Assembly (NCBI RefSeq): GCF_030694085.1
Contig: NZ_JAUXZE010000048.1
Location: forward strand, 98,283-162,282
DNA: 64,000 nt
Source: Tabrizicola sp.
Lineage (GTDB): Bacteria; Pseudomonadota; Alphaproteobacteria; Rhodobacterales; Rhodobacteraceae
Direction: 5' to 3'
The translations under genes were made by a program, and so were the position numbers. Within the stretch, counting starts at the first letter, position 1, and each line of letters opens with the position of its first letter. This document shows, one piece after another, positions 17,034 through 26,314 of the stretch. Under the pieces are notes generated by a model. That model was given only the letters and a program-made list of their open reading frames with translations, ran no database searches and had not been told where the DNA came from.

Positions 17034-18122
17034 TCACCGCTTCCCGCTGAAGGTGAAGGCCTGCTGGAGCGCGAACATCACCCGATCCAGCAGGAAGCCG
17101 ATGATGCCGATGGTCAGCACCGCGACCATGATCCGGGCGAGGGATTGCTCGGACCCGTTCTGGAACTCGTCCCAGACGAATTTCCCAAGGCCGGGGTTCT
17201 GCGCCAGCATTTCTGCCGCGATCAGGACCATCCAGCCCACGCCCAGCGACAACCGCAGCCCGGTGAAGATCAGCGGCAGGGCCGAAGGCAGCACAAGGCG
17301 GGTGATCTTGGTCCATGTCGTCAGCTTCAGGACGCGGCCCACGTTCACCAGGTCCTTGTCGATGCTTGCCACGCCCAGTGCCGTGTTGATCAGGGTCGGC
17401 CAGAGCGAACACAGCGTCACCGTCACCGCCGAGATCACGAAGCTTTTCGACATGCCCCCGTCGCCGACATAGACCGCCGAGACGACCATCGTGACGATGG
17501 GCAGCCACGCCAAGGGCGAGACCGGCTTGAAGATCTGCACCAGCGGGTTGATAGCCGCATTGGCGGTGGCCGACATGCCCGAGACGATCCCCAAGGGCAC
17601 TGCCACCAGCGTCGCCAGCAGGAAGCCGAAGAACACCGTCTGGATCGAGGTGAAAATCTGCGCGTAATAGGTCGGCTTGCCGGTGTAGGTGCGGTCCTTC
17701 ACCTCGTCCGCCTTGCCCTCGGCCAGCAGGGCCGCGTTCTTCTCGGCCTGCCTGGCGTAGAACTCTGCTTCCTTCGCGCCTTCGGCCAAGGCATCCGCGT
17801 GCAAGACGCCTACTTGCTCCCAGACCTGCACCGGGCCGGGGATCGCGCCCAGCGAGGTCTGCACTTTCGGCGCCGCCCAGGCCCAAAGCGCAAGGAACGC
17901 CAGGATCGCAAGCAGTGGAACGATCGCCAGTCGCCACAGGTCCTTGAGCTGTCCTTTCGGGTTCTCACCCGCCAGCATCCGCCACAGCGGCGTGAGCCAG
18001 GCCAGCCCAAGCACCCTGAACCAGGGGTCGCAGCGGGAAATCAATGTCGAAAGCCGGGCCAGCCGTTCCGCGCGCAGCGGAGCTTGTTCTTGCGGCAGGG
18101 CGGCGGGGTCAAGCATGGTCAT
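17034..18122 (-). CDS. nrtB: nitrate ABC transporter permease
   Basis: The 362-residue inner-membrane protein has about six to seven helices and a binding-protein-dependent permease domain in its C-terminal two thirds. It is longer than many NrtB proteins because of an N-terminal extension and a charged periplasmic loop (about residues 95-135). It starts ten bases after nrtA and ends four bases before the ATPase gene. Confidence 0.9.
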   Translation of the reverse strand: MTMLDPAALPQEQAPLRAERLARLSTLISRCDPWFRVLGLAWLTPLWRMLAGENPKGQLKDLWRLAIVPLLAILAFLALWAWAAPKVQTSLGAIPGPVQVWEQVGVLHADALAEGAKEAEFYARQAEKNAALLAEGKADEVKDRTYTGKPTYYAQIFTSIQTVFFGFLLATLVAVPLGIVSGMSATANAAINPLVQIFKPVSPLAWLPIVTMVVSAVYVGDGGMSKSFVISAVTVTLCSLWPTLINTALGVASIDKDLVNVGRVLKLTTWTKITRLVLPSALPLIFTGLRLSLGVGWMVLIAAEMLAQNPGLGKFVWDEFQNGSEQSLARIMVAVLTIGIIGFLLDRVMFALQQAFTFSGKR

Positions 18123-18132
18123 GATTGCCCCC

Positions 18133-19488
<1,356 letters not shown>

Positions 19489-19528
19489 GGCTTGGTTCCT
19501 CGTGGCCCGCGACCGGGCGTTGAAATGG

Positions 19529-19574
19529 AAAAAGCCGCCGGACCCTTCGTCATAAGACGATGGACCCAAGCGGC
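19529..19574 (-). terminator. leader terminator upstream of nrtA
   Basis: On the minus strand GCCGC pairs with GCGGC, GGGUCC with GGGUCC (two G-U pairs) and UCGUC with GACGA around a UUAU loop. The hairpin (19534-19574) is followed by UUUUU. It lies 40 bp before nrtA and shares nine bases with antiterminator hairpin P2. Confidence 0.85.
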
Positions 19575-19583
19575 ATTGCTCGG
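19566..19583 (-). promoter_or_regulatory. ANTAR hairpin P2 (NasT target)
   Basis: CCGAGC-AAUGCC-GCUUGG forms a six-pair stem with a hexaloop that has A at position 1 and G at position 4, the signature of ANTAR-protein RNA targets. Its 3' side overlaps the terminator stem, so the two structures exclude each other. Confidence 0.82.
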
Positions 19584-19611
19584 CTTTCCCGGTATGGTGG
19601 GATGGCGCGGT

Positions 19612-19627
19612 GAGACGTCATTGCCTC
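19612..19627 (-). promoter_or_regulatory. ANTAR hairpin P1 (NasT target)
   Basis: GAGGC-AAUGAC-GUCUC forms a five-pair stem (one G-U) with hexaloop AAUGAC, again A1 and G4. It precedes P2 by 28 bases. Two such hairpins before a terminator are the known arrangement for ANTAR antiterminators. Confidence 0.82.
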
Positions 19628-19740
19628 GGCGCTTGAGGTCAGCATGCCATGCTGCGACGCGGCGTCAACGGGCTTGGTCGCTTGGAAGTCACCAGCAGCA
19701 CGGAATTTCCCGATGCCGCAGCGCAGCGCCTAAGAATTGA

Positions 19741-20901
19741 TCATCCAGCCAGGCCCGGGTCGAAGACTTGGGCATCGTAGAACTGGTCCGGCGGCAGAAT
19801 CAGCTTCCCGCGCGAGGACGCAACCGGAGTCGGCAGCAGCAGCGACCCTTCCACCTTTGCGCTTGCGGCGGGCAGATCGGCCCCCGCCGGGCCCAGGTGC
19901 AGCCGGTAGATGTCGCTTCGGAAGACCTCGGCCGCGATGACCTGCGCGCCCAGCGGGTTCAGCCCATGCCGCCGTCCCAGCCGCGCCCCGATCCAGGCCG
20001 CCTGACTGCGCCAGGGAAAGCCCGCAGCCCCGCCATCGAACCGCAGGAACGCTGGCGCAAATCGCTCGGCGCCGTCCGCTGCGATCACCAGACGCCCGGT
20101 CAGACTGCGTTCGATCAGTTCGGCCGATACGCCAAGCCGGGCTGCCAGAACCTCGCCCGCCACCGTCAGGTTTGCCGCCTGTCCCAGCCAGCGCCCGGCG
20201 CGCCAGATCGCCCGGATCAGCCGGCCGGCAAGATCTGGGTCGGCTTCGGCCCAGCCTGCCCTGACCGCAAGCACCTTTTCCGGCGCTGCCGCCCAGATCG
20301 CGCTGGTCGGCAACAGGAGGACCCCGGCCCCACGGTCCACCGCGACCGACCCCCTCGGCTCGCCCACGCAGAAGGCATCGACTTCGCCAGTCGCCAGCGC
20401 GTCCGGCATCAGCGGGGGTGGCACCGTGACGATCTCAAGCCCCTGGGGCAGCGGGACCCCCAGCCCCTCCAGCCAGTAGCGCACCAGTTCATTGTGCATG
20501 GAAAAAGCGAACGGGACACCGATCCGCAACCGCTGCTCAACCGCCGCCAAGAGCGAGAGCCCCGCAGCCCGCGCGTCGGACAGCGCGAAATCATGGTCCT
20601 GCATCCGCGCTGCCAGGGCCGTCGAGACGCCGATCGCATTGCCGTTCAGGTTAAGGACCGACAGCACCTCGAACCGTGCCGGGCCACCCAGACCCAATGC
20701 CAGGGCCACCGGCACAGGGGCCAGCATCTGCGCACCCGCGACCTGCCCTACGGCCAGAAGGTCACGCAGGCTTGACCAGCTGGGCGCACCAACCAGATCC
20801 AGCGCCAGCCCTTCTTCCTCGGCGAAGCCCATCGCTTCGGCCACGATCAGCGGTGCGGCATCGACCAGCGGCACGAACCCCAGACGCAGCGTCACCGTCA
20901 T
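19741..20901 (-). CDS. nasS: NasS nitrate/nitrite sensor
   Basis: The 386-residue protein is related to NrtA but has no signal peptide (it begins M-T-V-T-L-R-L-G-F-V-P-L), so it acts in the cytoplasm. NasS holds NasT inactive and releases it when nitrate or nitrite binds. It is coupled to nasT by an ATGA overlap. The two regulators are upstream of, and on the same strand as, the operon they control. Confidence 0.92.
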   Translation of the reverse strand: MTVTLRLGFVPLVDAAPLIVAEAMGFAEEEGLALDLVGAPSWSSLRDLLAVGQVAGAQMLAPVPVALALGLGGPARFEVLSVLNLNGNAIGVSTALAARMQDHDFALSDARAAGLSLLAAVEQRLRIGVPFAFSMHNELVRYWLEGLGVPLPQGLEIVTVPPPLMPDALATGEVDAFCVGEPRGSVAVDRGAGVLLLPTSAIWAAAPEKVLAVRAGWAEADPDLAGRLIRAIWRAGRWLGQAANLTVAGEVLAARLGVSAELIERSLTGRLVIAADGAERFAPAFLRFDGGAAGFPWRSQAAWIGARLGRRHGLNPLGAQVIAAEVFRSDIYRLHLGPAGADLPAASAKVEGSLLLPTPVASSRGKLILPPDQFYDAQVFDPGLAG

Positions 20902-21482
20902 TTCAGCAGCTCCGCCGCCGTCACCAGCGCCTGAGCGACCTCGGCCAGCTTCCTGCCCTGATCCATCGCGGCCTTGCGCAACAAGGCATAGGCTTCGTCC
21001 TCGCCGATCCCCTTGGCGCGCATCACGATGCCCTTGGCGCGGTCGATCACCTTGCGCTCTTCCAGTGCCCGGCGGGTCTCGGCCAGCTCCACCCGCATCT
21101 TCTGCATCAGGTGAAAGCGCGCGATGGCCGCGTCGAGGACCGGCTTGATCCGGTTTGCCGACAATCCCGCGACGACATAGGCCGAGACGCCCGCTTCGAT
21201 TGCCGCCTGGGTCAGCGCCCCGTCGCTTTCATCGACGAACATCGCGACGGGTCGCTGCAAGGGGGCGCTTGCAAGCGTCAGCTCCTCGATCGCATCGCGC
21301 GAGGGGTTGCCAGCGTCAATCAGGACCAGATCGGGATTGCGTTCGGAAATCCGGCGCGCAAGGCCAAGCTCGTCGGCGATGACCAGAACGTCGTGGTCGC
21401 CAGCCTCGCGCAGGCCGTCGACGATCATGACGGCACGGTCACGGTCCTTTTCGACGACGATGATGGACAGTCGCCGGTTCAT
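20898..21482 (-). CDS. nasT: NasT ANTAR-domain antiterminator
   Basis: The 194-residue protein has a receiver-like N-terminal domain and a C-terminal ANTAR RNA-binding domain (about residues 125-190, including RRALEERKVIDRAKGIVM). Free NasT binds paired hexaloop hairpins and prevents termination. Such hairpins with an overlapping terminator are present before nrtA at 19529-19627. Confidence 0.93.
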   Translation of the reverse strand: MNRRLSIIVVEKDRDRAVMIVDGLREAGDHDVLVIADELGLARRISERNPDLVLIDAGNPSRDAIEELTLASAPLQRPVAMFVDESDGALTQAAIEAGVSAYVVAGLSANRIKPVLDAAIARFHLMQKMRVELAETRRALEERKVIDRAKGIVMRAKGIGEDEAYALLRKAAMDQGRKLAEVAQALVTAAELLK

Positions 21483-21569
21483 CGGCCTTCAAGACCATCG
21501 ACCTTGTGGGGAAGCAACGATGGGGCAGAGTATCGACTGCGACGGGGTCCACATTTGCGTGTTGCTTCG

Positions 21570-21589
21570 GCAGTCCTGCACAGGACTGC
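21570..21589. repeat. 20-bp inverted repeat upstream of nasT
   Basis: GCAGTCCTGCACAGGACTGC has perfect nine-base arms around CA. It lies 87 bp upstream of the nasT start and 51 bp past the stop of the kinase gene. No T-run follows, so an operator is as likely as a transcript end. Confidence 0.5.
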
Positions 21590-21640
21590 TCAATTCTTGG
21601 TCGGAACAACAAGAAAGCGCCGTTCGGCCTGACCAGCGGA

Positions 21641-23038
21641 TCAAGGCGAAGAGTTGCGCCAGACAGCCTGCAGCCAGTCGGTCAACGCGGGGATGTCGAC
21701 CGATCTCGTGGTGTCGATGTCGTGGCACGGGGCAAGGCCGGTCGGTGTCGCGCGCTCGGCAAGGGCGATGAGTTCAGGCACGTATTCGGCGCCGGGGTGG
21801 CCCGCAGGCCGCGATGCCAGTCTGGCAGCATAGCGATCGCCCACGGTCTGCGGCGGCGCATGACACCAGACCTCGGCCAGATCGGTGACCCCGGCCCGGA
21901 CAAGTCCCGCCTTCAGCACGTCGATGGGCTGAAACCCGAACCACGCATCCAGAATGAAAGAGCTTGCGGCAGGCGCATCCGCGACCAGATCGAAGATCGC
22001 GGCATAAGTGGCGCGGCCAAGCGTGCGGTTGAACAGCCGGTCACCAGGCGGAAGGGTGGCCAGAAACGGGTTCTTGATCGTGTCCAGCGTCAGGATCGGC
22101 CAGCCTGTCGCATCGGACAGGGCGCGGGCGACCGAGGATTTGCCCGAAGCCGGCACGCCGTTGATCATGACCACGCGCTTGGCGGGCCGGGCGGCGATGG
22201 CGGCGCTGGCGGCGCCGATCACACCGGCGTCGTCGCCGAGAGTAGCGGCAAGGACCGGCGCGCTGTACCAGACGCCGCGCGGGGGCACGGTGGCCAGGGC
22301 GGCGAAGGCTCCCGCCCCGGCTCCGCCCCCGATTACCACGCAATCGGGGTTGCAGGTGGCGATCAGGCTGTCGATTGCCGCGCGAAGGGGGGTTGCCCAG
22401 GCGGCGATCACTGCGCGGGCGACAGCGTCACTGCGCGCCAGGAGGTCCTCGGCACGGGTGGATGCCGGGAGGCCCGCCTCGGCCAGGTGGGTGGCGAAGG
22501 CGGTGCCTGAGCTGACGGTTTCCACACAACCGATGCGGCCGCAGACGCAAGGGCGCCCGTTCGGATCGACGCAGATATGGCCAAGTTGCCCGGCCGCGCC
22601 GCTGCCACGCAGGACCCGGCCGCCGTCCAGAATGGCTCCGCCGATTCCGGTGCCGATGGTCAGCATCACCACATTCTGCAGGCCCTTTGCGGCACCATGC
22701 GCGGTCTCGCCCAGAAGCGCCATTGTCGCGTCGTTCTCGATAGTGACGGGCAGGCTGGTCGCGGCTTCCACCTCGGTGGCGAAGTCGAAGCCGGAGAGGT
22801 TCACATATCCGCCCGACAGCACGCGTCGGGTGTGGGCATGGACCTGCCCCGGCACGCCGATGCCAAGAGCCGCGACCCCTGGTGTACCGACCTGGGCCAC
22901 CAGATCAAGGACACGGTTCAGGACCACCTTGGGGTCGGGAGAGCTGGGTGCGGCGGCGCGGTCTTCGATCACGCCGTCGGTGATCCGGGCGGCGCGGAGG
23001 CGGGTTCCGCCGATGTCGATCCCGATGGCAGATGCCAT
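21641..23038 (-). CDS. ROK-family kinase fused to a P-loop kinase
   Basis: The ATG at 23038, two bases after the aldolase stop, gives 465 residues. Residues 1 to about 300 form a ROK sugar kinase with the phosphate loop IGIDIGGTR and the zinc motif CVCGRIGCVE. The last 160 residues are a separate P-loop kinase-like domain with Walker A GVPASGKSS and a D-T-I-K-N-P-F segment. The fusion suggests two phosphorylations of one substrate or intermediate. The substrate is unknown. The neighbouring aldolase and sugar importer point to carbohydrate use. Confidence 0.85.
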   Translation of the reverse strand: MASAIGIDIGGTRLRAARITDGVIEDRAAAPSSPDPKVVLNRVLDLVAQVGTPGVAALGIGVPGQVHAHTRRVLSGGYVNLSGFDFATEVEAATSLPVTIENDATMALLGETAHGAAKGLQNVVMLTIGTGIGGAILDGGRVLRGSGAAGQLGHICVDPNGRPCVCGRIGCVETVSSGTAFATHLAEAGLPASTRAEDLLARSDAVARAVIAAWATPLRAAIDSLIATCNPDCVVIGGGAGAGAFAALATVPPRGVWYSAPVLAATLGDDAGVIGAASAAIAARPAKRVVMINGVPASGKSSVARALSDATGWPILTLDTIKNPFLATLPPGDRLFNRTLGRATYAAIFDLVADAPAASSFILDAWFGFQPIDVLKAGLVRAGVTDLAEVWCHAPPQTVGDRYAARLASRPAGHPGAEYVPELIALAERATPTGLAPCHDIDTTRSVDIPALTDWLQAVWRNSSP

Positions 23039-23040
23039 GT

Positions 23041-23940
23041 CTACCCCTTGAAGTGCCGCGCGATCACCGCCTGAATCTCGCGCAAACGGGGCACGGCGAC
23101 CGTCTCCAGCCGCTCTTTCGTCACTGCGCGGTCCAGCGAGATGCAGTCTTTCCACAGCGACCGCCCGGCAATCACCCCCGATGCCCCATTGGCCATCGAG
23201 GTCTCAACCTGCCCCAGGAATGTCGCATGGTCCACTCCGGCCGACAGGACCGCCCAGGGCACATCCCCGCACATAGCGGTGATGTTGGCGCAGGCCTGCG
23301 GGGTTCCAGGGTAAGGGATCTTCAGGACCTTCGATCCGGCATCAAGGCACAGCTTCGATCCGCCCTCGATCAGCTCGGGGATATTGGCGGCGTAGGCTTC
23401 GGGCGCTTCGCCAGGCAGGGCGTAGGTCAGGAACTCGACCACCAGCAGCAGGTCTTCGGCGGCGAAATCGGCGATCACGTCGCGCAGGGTGGCCATGTTG
23501 GCGGTGTTGGCCGCAGGAGTGTCCGAGCGCAGGTAGATCATGATCTTGGCGCCGGTTCCGCCCAGTTCGCGCACGCGACGGGCGGTGATGCCCTGAACCA
23601 TGTTGGAGATTCGGTAGCCCTCGGGCGTCAGATCGAAGCCCGAGGCATCCAGCCCGATCAGAAGGCCGGTCGACCGATGCAGCACCCCTTGATCCACCAG
23701 TCCCGGCACGGCGCAGATCGGATCAACCAGAACACAGCCCGCATGGCGGGCGAGGTAGGCGGTTATGTCCATCTTGGTCAGTCCAAGGACATCGTTGCTG
23801 ATCGCGGCCTGGGCCTCGGGGGTCTTGGCCAGCAACGTCCGCATGCCGCCGCGCTGGTCACAGGCGATGACCATCATCGCGCCATCATCGCCGCAGATCT
23901 GTTGATACCCGCGGCGTTCGGCGGTGGTCATGGCGGGCAT
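23041..23940 (-). CDS. LacD-type class I aldolase (tagatose-bisphosphate aldolase family)
   Basis: The 299-residue TIM-barrel protein shows the family start ACDQRGGMR and a candidate Schiff-base lysine in SKVLKIPYPG. Family members cleave ketose 1,6-bisphosphates or related sugar phosphates into two trioses. A GGAGAG site precedes the start. It forms an operon with the fused kinase and is divergent from a SorC-type regulator. The exact substrate cannot be read from the sequence. Confidence 0.85.
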   Translation of the reverse strand: MPAMTTAERRGYQQICGDDGAMMVIACDQRGGMRTLLAKTPEAQAAISNDVLGLTKMDITAYLARHAGCVLVDPICAVPGLVDQGVLHRSTGLLIGLDASGFDLTPEGYRISNMVQGITARRVRELGGTGAKIMIYLRSDTPAANTANMATLRDVIADFAAEDLLLVVEFLTYALPGEAPEAYAANIPELIEGGSKLCLDAGSKVLKIPYPGTPQACANITAMCGDVPWAVLSAGVDHATFLGQVETSMANGASGVIAGRSLWKDCISLDRAVTKERLETVAVPRLREIQAVIARHFKG

Positions 23941-24045
23941 GGCGGTCTCTCCAGAGAATTTTCGGGCACGTTGGTCGCTGTGCCCACTTGTCAGTTGCCT
24001 GACGTGGAGTATTGCGGGATAAGCGACCTGGGTGTGTGTAACACC

Positions 24046-24064
24046 TTGCAGAAAGGAATTGCAA
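24046..24064. promoter_or_regulatory. candidate SorC-regulator operator, copy 1
   Basis: TTGCAGAAAGGAATTGCAA carries the inverted ends TTGCA and TGCAA. It matches 15 of 19 bases of a site at 25057-25075 that abuts the importer promoter. It lies in the divergent interval between the aldolase and regulator genes. Confidence 0.5.
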
Positions 24065-24128
24065 CCTGTCAGTTTCCAGCGCAGCTCCGATCGGTCCGGG
24101 CGGTGGCACCGTCATCGGCGAAAGCCGG

Positions 24129-25031
24129 GTGATGCTGCATACCGTCGCGAAGATGCACTACATCGGCGAGATGAGCCAGGTGCAGATCGCCAAGCAGCTT
24201 GGGCTGTCGACGGCCACGATCTCGCGGCTTCTGCAACGGGCGCGGGCCGAGGGGATCGTGCGGATCGAGGTGCGCGACATCTACGCGCCGGACGAGCTGG
24301 GGTTGGAACTGGCGCGCAAGCTGGGGCTGTCTCGGGTCGAGGTTGTGGACGCGCCGGTCAGCGGGGCGCTGGCGGTTCCGCTGTCGCGGATGCTGGCGGC
24401 GGCGGACTTGCGGGCAGGCCGGGTGCTGATGATCGGCTGGGGCCGGACCGTCTCGGCCGTGATCGAGGCGGGCCTGCCGCCGATGCCGGGTGTCCTTGTG
24501 GTGCCTTCGACCGGGGGGATGCAGCAGCACGCCCAGCATTTCCAAAGCAACGAGTTCGCGCGCCGCGCCGCGGAGGCGACGGGCGGTGTGCCCCATTTCA
24601 TCCACGCCCCCTATCTGCCGGATCCCGAGGCCCGGACCTTCTTTCTTGCCGATTCGTCAGTGCAGGAGTCGGTCGGGCTTTGGGACCGGATCGACGCCGC
24701 GGTCGTGGGCATCGGCCAGCCTTACGGATTGGAGCGGGCGGTCAGCGGCGGGGCCGCGCCGGTCGAGCCGGCCCTGGCCAACGCCGCAGGCGATGTCGTT
24801 CGGCACTATTTCACCCGTGACGGGCAAGTGCTGGACTGGCGTGGCGAAGGCCAGATGATCGCTGTGTCGGCCCAGCAATTGCGGGCGACGCCGCTGGTGA
24901 TCGGCCTCGCAGTCGGAGAGGCCAAGGTCACCTCGATCCTGGGCGCCGCCCGGTCACGGCTGATCACCGCGCTGATCACCGACACACGCACGGCCGAGGC
25001 CTTGCTCGAGTCCCTCGTCCAGGGCGCGTGA
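24129..25031 (+). CDS. SorC/DeoR-type sugar-binding transcriptional regulator
   Basis: The protein has about 300 residues. An N-terminal helix-turn-helix (MSQVQIAKQLGLSTATISRL) is followed by a sugar-phosphate-binding domain. The start is uncertain: GTG at 24129 and ATG at 24132 are adjacent, neither has a good ribosome binding site, and the frame stays open upstream to about 24063. It is divergent from the aldolase-kinase operon and precedes the sugar importer, so it probably controls both. Confidence 0.85.
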   Translation: MMLHTVAKMHYIGEMSQVQIAKQLGLSTATISRLLQRARAEGIVRIEVRDIYAPDELGLELARKLGLSRVEVVDAPVSGALAVPLSRMLAAADLRAGRVLMIGWGRTVSAVIEAGLPPMPGVLVVPSTGGMQQHAQHFQSNEFARRAAEATGGVPHFIHAPYLPDPEARTFFLADSSVQESVGLWDRIDAAVVGIGQPYGLERAVSGGAAPVEPALANAAGDVVRHYFTRDGQVLDWRGEGQMIAVSAQQLRATPLVIGLAVGEAKVTSILGAARSRLITALITDTRTAEALLESLVQGA

Positions 25032-25056
25032 CCCTTCAATCGCATCAAGAAAATAG

Positions 25057-25075
25057 TTGCAGCAAAAAATTGCTC
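25057..25075. promoter_or_regulatory. candidate SorC-regulator operator, copy 2
   Basis: TTGCAGCAAAAAATTGCTC shares 15 of 19 bases with the site at 24046-24064 and contains the inverted pair AGCAA/TTGCT. It ends one base before the -35 hexamer of the importer promoter. Confidence 0.5.
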
Positions 25076-25104
25076 TTGACGCAGAGGCAGTCGCGGCGTG
25101 TTAT
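25076..25104 (+). promoter_or_regulatory. sigma-70-type promoter of the sugar importer operon
   Basis: TTGACG (25076-25081) and TGTTAT (25099-25104) are separated by 17 bases. The promoter is 93 bp before the start codon of the binding-protein gene and is the clearest housekeeping-type promoter seen in the host part of the window. Confidence 0.75.
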
Positions 25105-25196
25105 CGGAGTGGCTGAAAGCGCCCGCGAGGGGCGAGCCAGCGATCCGGGGCGCCCGTCTATGGGTCTGTCCTCCGGGCATTCAGGGAGGAATGAAA

Positions 25197-26180
25197 ATGG
25201 ACCGTCGTAAGTTTTTGGGCGCTGCTTCTGCATTGCCGCTGACCGCCGCCGCAGCCACAATGGCCAAGGCGCAGGACAAGAAATTCACAATCGCGCTGAT
25301 TCCGGGTCTGACCACGGACGGCTTCTACATCACGATGAACCGCGGTGCGCAGGCAGCGGCCGATGCCCTGGGCGTCGAACTGGTCTTCCAGGGCGCGCCG
25401 GACTTCAACCCGGTCACCCAGGTCCCCGTGCTGGACGCCGTTATCGCCCGGGCGCCAAATGCGATCCTGATCGCGCCGACCGACAAGGTGCAGCTGGTCG
25501 AGCCTCTGAAGAAAGCCCATGATGCCGGAATTCCGGTGATCACGGTCGATACGTTCATCGGTACCGGGAACTACCAGACCGGCGCGGGCGACGGCGATTT
25601 CCCGCTGTCCTACATTGCGTCTGACAACGTTCTGGGTGGCAAGATCGCCGCACGAGCGCTGGCGGCAGCAATCGGTGGCACGGGCAAGGTTTTCGTGTCG
25701 AACGTGAAGCCCGGCATTTCCACCACCGACCAGCGGGAAGAAGGCTTCAAGACCGCAATGGCCGAAGAGTTCCCGAACATCACCGTTCTGGAAACCCAGT
25801 TCAACGACAACGACGCCAACAAGGCGGCCTCGCAGCTTCAGGGCGTCTTTGCCCGCGATGCCGATCTGAAGGGTGTGTTCGGGGCCAACCTCTTCTCGGC
25901 CCTTGGCGCGGCGACCGGCGTGCAGCAGGCGGGCCAGACCGGAACCATCAAGGTGGTGGCATTCGACGCCCCGGTCAGCATCGTTGACAACATCAAGACG
26001 GGCCTCGTGGACGTGGCGATTGCCCAGCATCCGGCGGAAATCGGCTACTTCGGCGTGGTTTCGGCCTTTGCCCACCTGACCGGCAACTCGATCCCGGTCA
26101 GCATCGGCACCGGCTTCACCATCATGGATGCGTCGAACATCGACGACCCGGAAGTCGCGAAGTACCTGTACTCCGAATAA
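25197..26180 (+). CDS. sugar ABC transporter periplasmic binding protein
   Basis: The 327-residue protein belongs to the RbsB-like periplasmic-binding family. I prefer the ATG at 25197 to the one at 25191, because GGGAGGA directly abuts the earlier ATG and leaves no spacing. The leader is Tat-like (MDRRKFLGAAS). It captures a sugar for the permease and ATPase encoded next. The arrangement binding protein, permease, single-domain ATPase, sugar kinase resembles the fructose importer frcBCAK of rhizobia, but substrate identity is not proven. Confidence 0.9.
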   Translation: MDRRKFLGAASALPLTAAAATMAKAQDKKFTIALIPGLTTDGFYITMNRGAQAAADALGVELVFQGAPDFNPVTQVPVLDAVIARAPNAILIAPTDKVQLVEPLKKAHDAGIPVITVDTFIGTGNYQTGAGDGDFPLSYIASDNVLGGKIAARALAAAIGGTGKVFVSNVKPGISTTDQREEGFKTAMAEEFPNITVLETQFNDNDANKAASQLQGVFARDADLKGVFGANLFSALGAATGVQQAGQTGTIKVVAFDAPVSIVDNIKTGLVDVAIAQHPAEIGYFGVVSAFAHLTGNSIPVSIGTGFTIMDASNIDDPEVAKYLYSE

Positions 26181-26230
26181 GGGCCAGTCGGGTGGCGGAG
26201 ATTGCTCTCCCCGCTGCCCGGATGTCTTTC

Positions 26231-26259
26231 GGTGGCGGCCCCGATCGCGGGTCGCCACC
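26231..26259 (+). other. intercistronic RNA hairpin after the binding-protein gene
   Basis: GGTGGCG pairs with CGCCACC around an inner CCCG/CGGG stem. The hairpin lies in the 134-bp gap between binding-protein and permease genes. Such hairpins often stabilise the highly expressed first cistron. Confidence 0.55.
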
Positions 26260-26314
26260 TTTCGCGCTGAATGTGGATGGCCACCGTCATCCCCCGGACG
26301 GAAAGCCGCCAACA

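Noticed and set aside
25105..25190. Leader of the importer operon resembling the 5' part of a tRNA-Ser
   Set aside because: No anticodon arm or acceptor pairing can be built. It is an untranslated leader after a clear promoter.
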